Shown here piece by piece: positions 60,838 to 64,000 of a DNA stretch of 64,000 nucleotides; position 1 is the first letter of the stretch, and each line of letters opens with the position of its first letter. Location: assembly GCA_032622095.1 (NCBI GenBank), contig CP136066.1:59302609-59366608 (forward strand). The letters run 5' to 3'. The position numbers and the translations under genes are program-made. This DNA is from Siphonodentalium dalli. Taxonomy: Eukaryota > Mollusca > Scaphopoda > Gadilida > Siphonodentaliidae. The notes under the pieces are model-generated. The model was given only the letters and a program-made list of their open reading frames with translations. It was not told the origin of the DNA and did not search any database.

Positions 60838-61095
60838 AAGATCGAAAACTCATATTTCTGTCCTGCAGACTTGGATAAAAGTCATATATCGATCCTGCGG
60901 ACTTGGAGAAAACTAATATTTCCATCTTGCAGAGAAAAATATATTCTTTAATCATGTGGAAAAAAATTCATGATTCAATCCTGCGGACTTTGATAAAACT
61001 CATGTGTCGATAGCCCAGACATGGATAAAACTCATGTACCGATCCTGCGGACTCGGAGAAAACTCATATTTCTGTCTTGTGGAGAAAATTCATTC
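60838..61095 (+). repeat. Minisatellite, ~36-45-bp unit
   Basis: Degenerate repeats contain aaaactcatatttctgtcct, gcagacttggataaa, and variants such as gatcctgcggacttggagaa. About six copies. Confidence 0.85.
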
Positions 61096-61433
61096 TTCAA
61101 TTCTGTAGAGAACAAATTGTTTCAGGAAAATACTAAAATTGTACGGAGATATTAAGGAGTCTGACTGTCTGAGAATCTAAAAGTTGGAAAATCTGGTTTG
61201 TGTTTAAATTTCCAATCGGATCTCAGGATTTGAGGTAGTAAATATGCGTTATGTTCTTATAGTTCCAGAGATATTATATCAGAACGTTCCGTCAAATTTA
61301 CCAATTCATCGGAGGGACTAGTTCATTTGTACATGTATGTGACACGCTCCAATAATGCTAACATTTAATTTTCCTCTAATATTTGAGGAGGCAATTGTGA
61401 AATGTATCATGCAGGCAGGCACAAACATTTGTA
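61096..61433. other. No feature seen
   Basis: Intergenic sequence without recognisable repeat or coding region. Confidence 0.4.
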
Positions 61434-61595
61434 CAGTAATGCTCTAATTAATCGACTCCTTAAACACAGCAGAATTATGGGTAACTTTCCCGAGAGCTTT
61501 CCGATGAATGGCAACAGCCATATTTCCGACTAAATCCTGAAAAATTACCCATAATTCTGCTGTGTTTAAGGAGTCGATTAATTAGAGCATTACTG
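61434..61595. mobile_element. TA-family palindromic MITE, copy 4
   Basis: cagtaatgctctaattaatc pairs with gattaattagagcattactg, with TA on both sides. Both ends carry the same two differences from the other copies (ctctaatt for ccctaaat), which keeps the arms paired. The centre is shortened. Confidence 0.92.
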
Positions 61596-62084
61596 TAGTT
61601 GTATCCTTGTTTGTCACATAATTAGCCCTTAAAGGCACGGGCGGCGTTCCTTGCAGAAATATTCATATTTGTTCAAATCGCCATCAACGGAAGGAATATT
61701 AAAATATATATAGTTTTGTTCATATGCCAAACATTCAGCGCATAAATAGTAAATTGTCGTCAAGACGTAAGGGGGTGTTTACATAACACAGCGCAATTCT
61801 ATTGGTCAATCACACACAAATGATATAAACGCTCTTTATTATTTCCATATCAGGAAAACAGTAACAAATAACGCTCTTTATGTTTACCATATCCGTTTTT
61901 TGCTTTTGTTTACATAACAAAGGAAAAACATTTGACAATAACATACTGTTTATGCCATATTTCTGATTGGTGTAAGAACAAGGTCTGTCTATATTTTACT
62001 ATTCTTTCAGTTTATGGCGGTTTTTGACGGAGCTGAATATTTTAACAGCATACACACCGCCAATGCTGCCCCTATCTTTTAAAC
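61596..62084. other. No gene seen
   Basis: AT-rich sequence with a few tttacataac words (about 61,790 and 61,910). No structure is recognised. Confidence 0.4.
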
Positions 62085-62445
62085 CCGACCTCTTATTTTT
62101 TAGTAAGACACACGTGTATTATCGGAATGTGTAGTGACATAACAGCTTAGCGCAATGATATCGATGCCAATGCCTGAACTTTAGTATTATGTTAATTAGA
62201 GTATAATTATGATACTCGACTTGTGTTGGGTTATTTACTGTTGATACGGAGATAAGGGCTGTGATTGAGCTATTTTGTTTTTCTTGAATGTGTCTTTAAT
62301 TTCTCATTGGTTGTGATAATGAAATCAATATTATTTGGTTTTTTGGAGATCGTTTTTCCTTGATAAATGTGATTATGTGATCTCAAATTTGACGCAATTC
62401 TATATGAAATTTATTAACTTAAATTTCATATAGAATTGCAACTTG
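62085..62445. repeat. Dispersed repeat, copy 2 (partner at 44,998)
   Basis: Colinear with 44,998-45,475 over ~390 bp with substitutions and small indels. The terminal inverted repeat is tighter here (gcaattctatatgaaattta against taaatttcatatagaattgc), lacking the insert found in copy 1. Confidence 0.8.
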
Positions 62446-62484
62446 TCACAGATTCTATTTGTGAATCCAATACAATAGCAAACC

Positions 62485-63140
62485 TTAAAGGGGTACTGTA
62501 CACTAAGATAGGCGATTTTTTGATTTACTCCCATTGAATTAACTTTCAAGTTAGATTGTGTTCGTGTTATATGAGTTTCGTATAAACCTAATTTAGCGAA
62601 GAAAATATTGGAATATCTTGGAAACAAAAATATTACGATTTCAAACTACGCGCCATGTTTTTGACCTTCACCGGAGAAGACGCAGTTCGCAGGAAGAACC
62701 GGAAGTTCATTGCTCACAGCTTCGATTGATGCATTCAATCTCTTCCATCGAACAATCTCACTCCCTATAAAATACTTGACGCTTTATGACTCTTGTTTCT
62801 TTCTCCTTTTTTCCCGAATCGGTTATAACGGGCCTTCTTTTGCAGGTAACATGTTTTGTTTGCAACTCAATAATGTTCGCGAATGGCCGTCGATAAAAGA
62901 CACGCAACATATGCGATTTCAAGAACGGTAACTCGTAATGGCATAATTCTCCATTTTATGACTCCAGCCATAAATGAATTTATATTAAATAATTCAATTT
63001 TACTTTTACGATAGCCGGTTAACCGGAACGTTTTCAGTAGACATCGTCGACTCAAATTAGTTATTTTATAATATAATATTCATATTACATCGCTAATGTC
63101 ACTGGGAATTTATTGAAATTGGGGTACAGTACCCCTTTGA
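62485..63140. mobile_element. 656-bp inverted-repeat element, TTAA/TTGA ends
   Basis: The left end ttaaaggggtactgtacac and the right end (ggggtacagtacccctttga) are inverse over ~17 bp, and weaker pairing continues inward. A TTAA duplication with one mutated side is plausible. The interior has short open frames with no recognised family. Confidence 0.65.
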
Positions 63141-63160
63141 ATAGAAATTCTCAACTATTA

Positions 63161-63331
63161 CAATAATGTCCTTAATAATCGACTCCTTAACCACAGCAGA
63201 ATTATGGGTAATTTTTCAGGATTTAGTCGGAAATATGGCTTGTTGCCATTCATCGGAAAGCTCTCAGCTCTCCTGAAAAATTACCCATAATTCTGCTGTG
63301 GTTAAGGAGTCGATTATTTAGGGCATTACTG
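63161..63331. mobile_element. TA-family palindromic MITE, copy 5
   Basis: The left end is diverged (caataatgtccttaataatc) and the right end intact (gggcattactg). Arms contain gactccttaaccacagcaga and the inverse. The right half of the centre is deleted relative to the copy at 57,053. Confidence 0.88.
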
Positions 63332-63694
63332 TAAAGCCTATCATTATGTCATGTTCATTACAATATCAGAATGTCAGTAGATACTACATAGTACATTCTG
63401 TCAGTCAACCAAATCTCAGAGTAAATACCCAATGTGCTAAAAAGAAACTTGGCTCGTTCCTGTATATTACAAAACTGAGTCATTGATGAACACAATTGCC
63501 ATGATTATATTAAAGATTGCCTATCTCTTCTGGGCCACAATGACAACAACAACATATTTTTTGTCAATCCTGATTTCAAGACTACAAACAGCCATTTAGT
63601 GAATAAAATACAGATAAAACTTAAACTTGGGTATATTATGTGTCTTATTAAGATCCTAAGATCGTTGTGAAATCGATAGTCTAAATTCAATTTA
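63332..63694. other. No feature seen
   Basis: AT-rich sequence between two palindromic MITEs; no recognised coding region. Confidence 0.4.
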
Positions 63695-63907
63695 CAGTAA
63701 TGCCCTAAATAATTGACTCCTTAACCACAGCAGAATTATGGGTAACTTTTCAGGATTTTGTCGGAAATATGGCTTGTTGCCATTCATCAGAAAGCTCTCA
63801 CTGAGAGCTTTCCGTTGAATGGCAACAAGCCATATTTCCGACTAAATCCGGAAAAATTACCCATATTTCTGCTGTGGTTAAGGAGTCGATTATTTAGGGC
63901 ATTACTG
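63695..63907. mobile_element. TA-family palindromic MITE, copy 6
   Basis: cagtaatgccctaaataatt and its inverse (tatttagggcattactg) are flanked by TA on both sides. Arms are near-perfect, with the centre at agctctcactgagagctttc. Confidence 0.93.
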
Positions 63908-64000
63908 TACCATGATTGAGGGTGCTTACACGATACAGTTCTCCTTTTTGGTACACTTTTGGTTCGTTACGAGCCTTTTTGCAGGTATTTCTGTTCTAAA

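Overview
The window looks like nuclear DNA from an invertebrate animal. It has a protein-coding gene split by canonical GT-AG introns, several non-LTR retrotransposon remnants, many short inverted-repeat transposons (MITEs), and a large complex satellite. Tandem modules built around 'gagttatggccctt' are, from general knowledge, common in bivalves and other lophotrochozoans, so a mollusc is the best guess. That is inference; no marker gene confirms it.

Layout. (1) 1-26,578: a head-to-tail satellite of 1,563/1,564-bp monomers. Sixteen full units are almost identical and a seventeenth diverges after about 25,715. Two monomer subtypes (A and B) and shared private variants show a higher-order arrangement. 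(2) 26,579-30,406: progressively decayed, rearranged monomers forming the array edge, broken by a ~180-bp insert and a 558-bp MITE. (3) 30,434-33,680: a decayed LINE on the + strand, interrupted by an opposite-strand LINE fragment. (4) 34,069-42,425: inverted-repeat elements and minisatellites. Elements at 34,069-35,784, 34,438-34,842 (nested in the first) and 28,943-29,500 share one architecture: long inverted repeats made of short internal subrepeats, with 9-bp target duplications. A fourth at 40,401-42,079 has the same subrepeated termini but no visible target duplication.

(5) 42,650-60,367, + strand: one BTB/POZ zinc-finger gene. Exons at 42,650-42,775, 45,881-46,497, 51,009-51,330 and 59,798-60,367 join in frame to a 544-residue protein. 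It has an N-terminal BTB domain, a polar linker, three C2H2 fingers and a repetitive C-terminal tail encoded by a minisatellite. Between exon 3 and the last exon lies a second, decayed zinc-finger cassette (57,341-58,350). It has an in-frame TGA, a shortened finger and a MITE with TTAA ends inserted inside a finger. The arrangement recalls loci where one BTB exon set is spliced to alternative zinc-finger exons, one of which has died here.

(6) The introns and the 3' flank (60,400-64,000) are packed with MITEs: six copies of a TA-flanked palindrome, at least nine copies of a second palindrome family, four elements with TTAA ends, one hAT-like element with a perfect 8-bp target duplication, and a CR1/jockey-like LINE 3' fragment. 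No tRNA, rRNA or CRISPR was recognised. All calls come from reading the sequence by eye; no alignment or database search was run.
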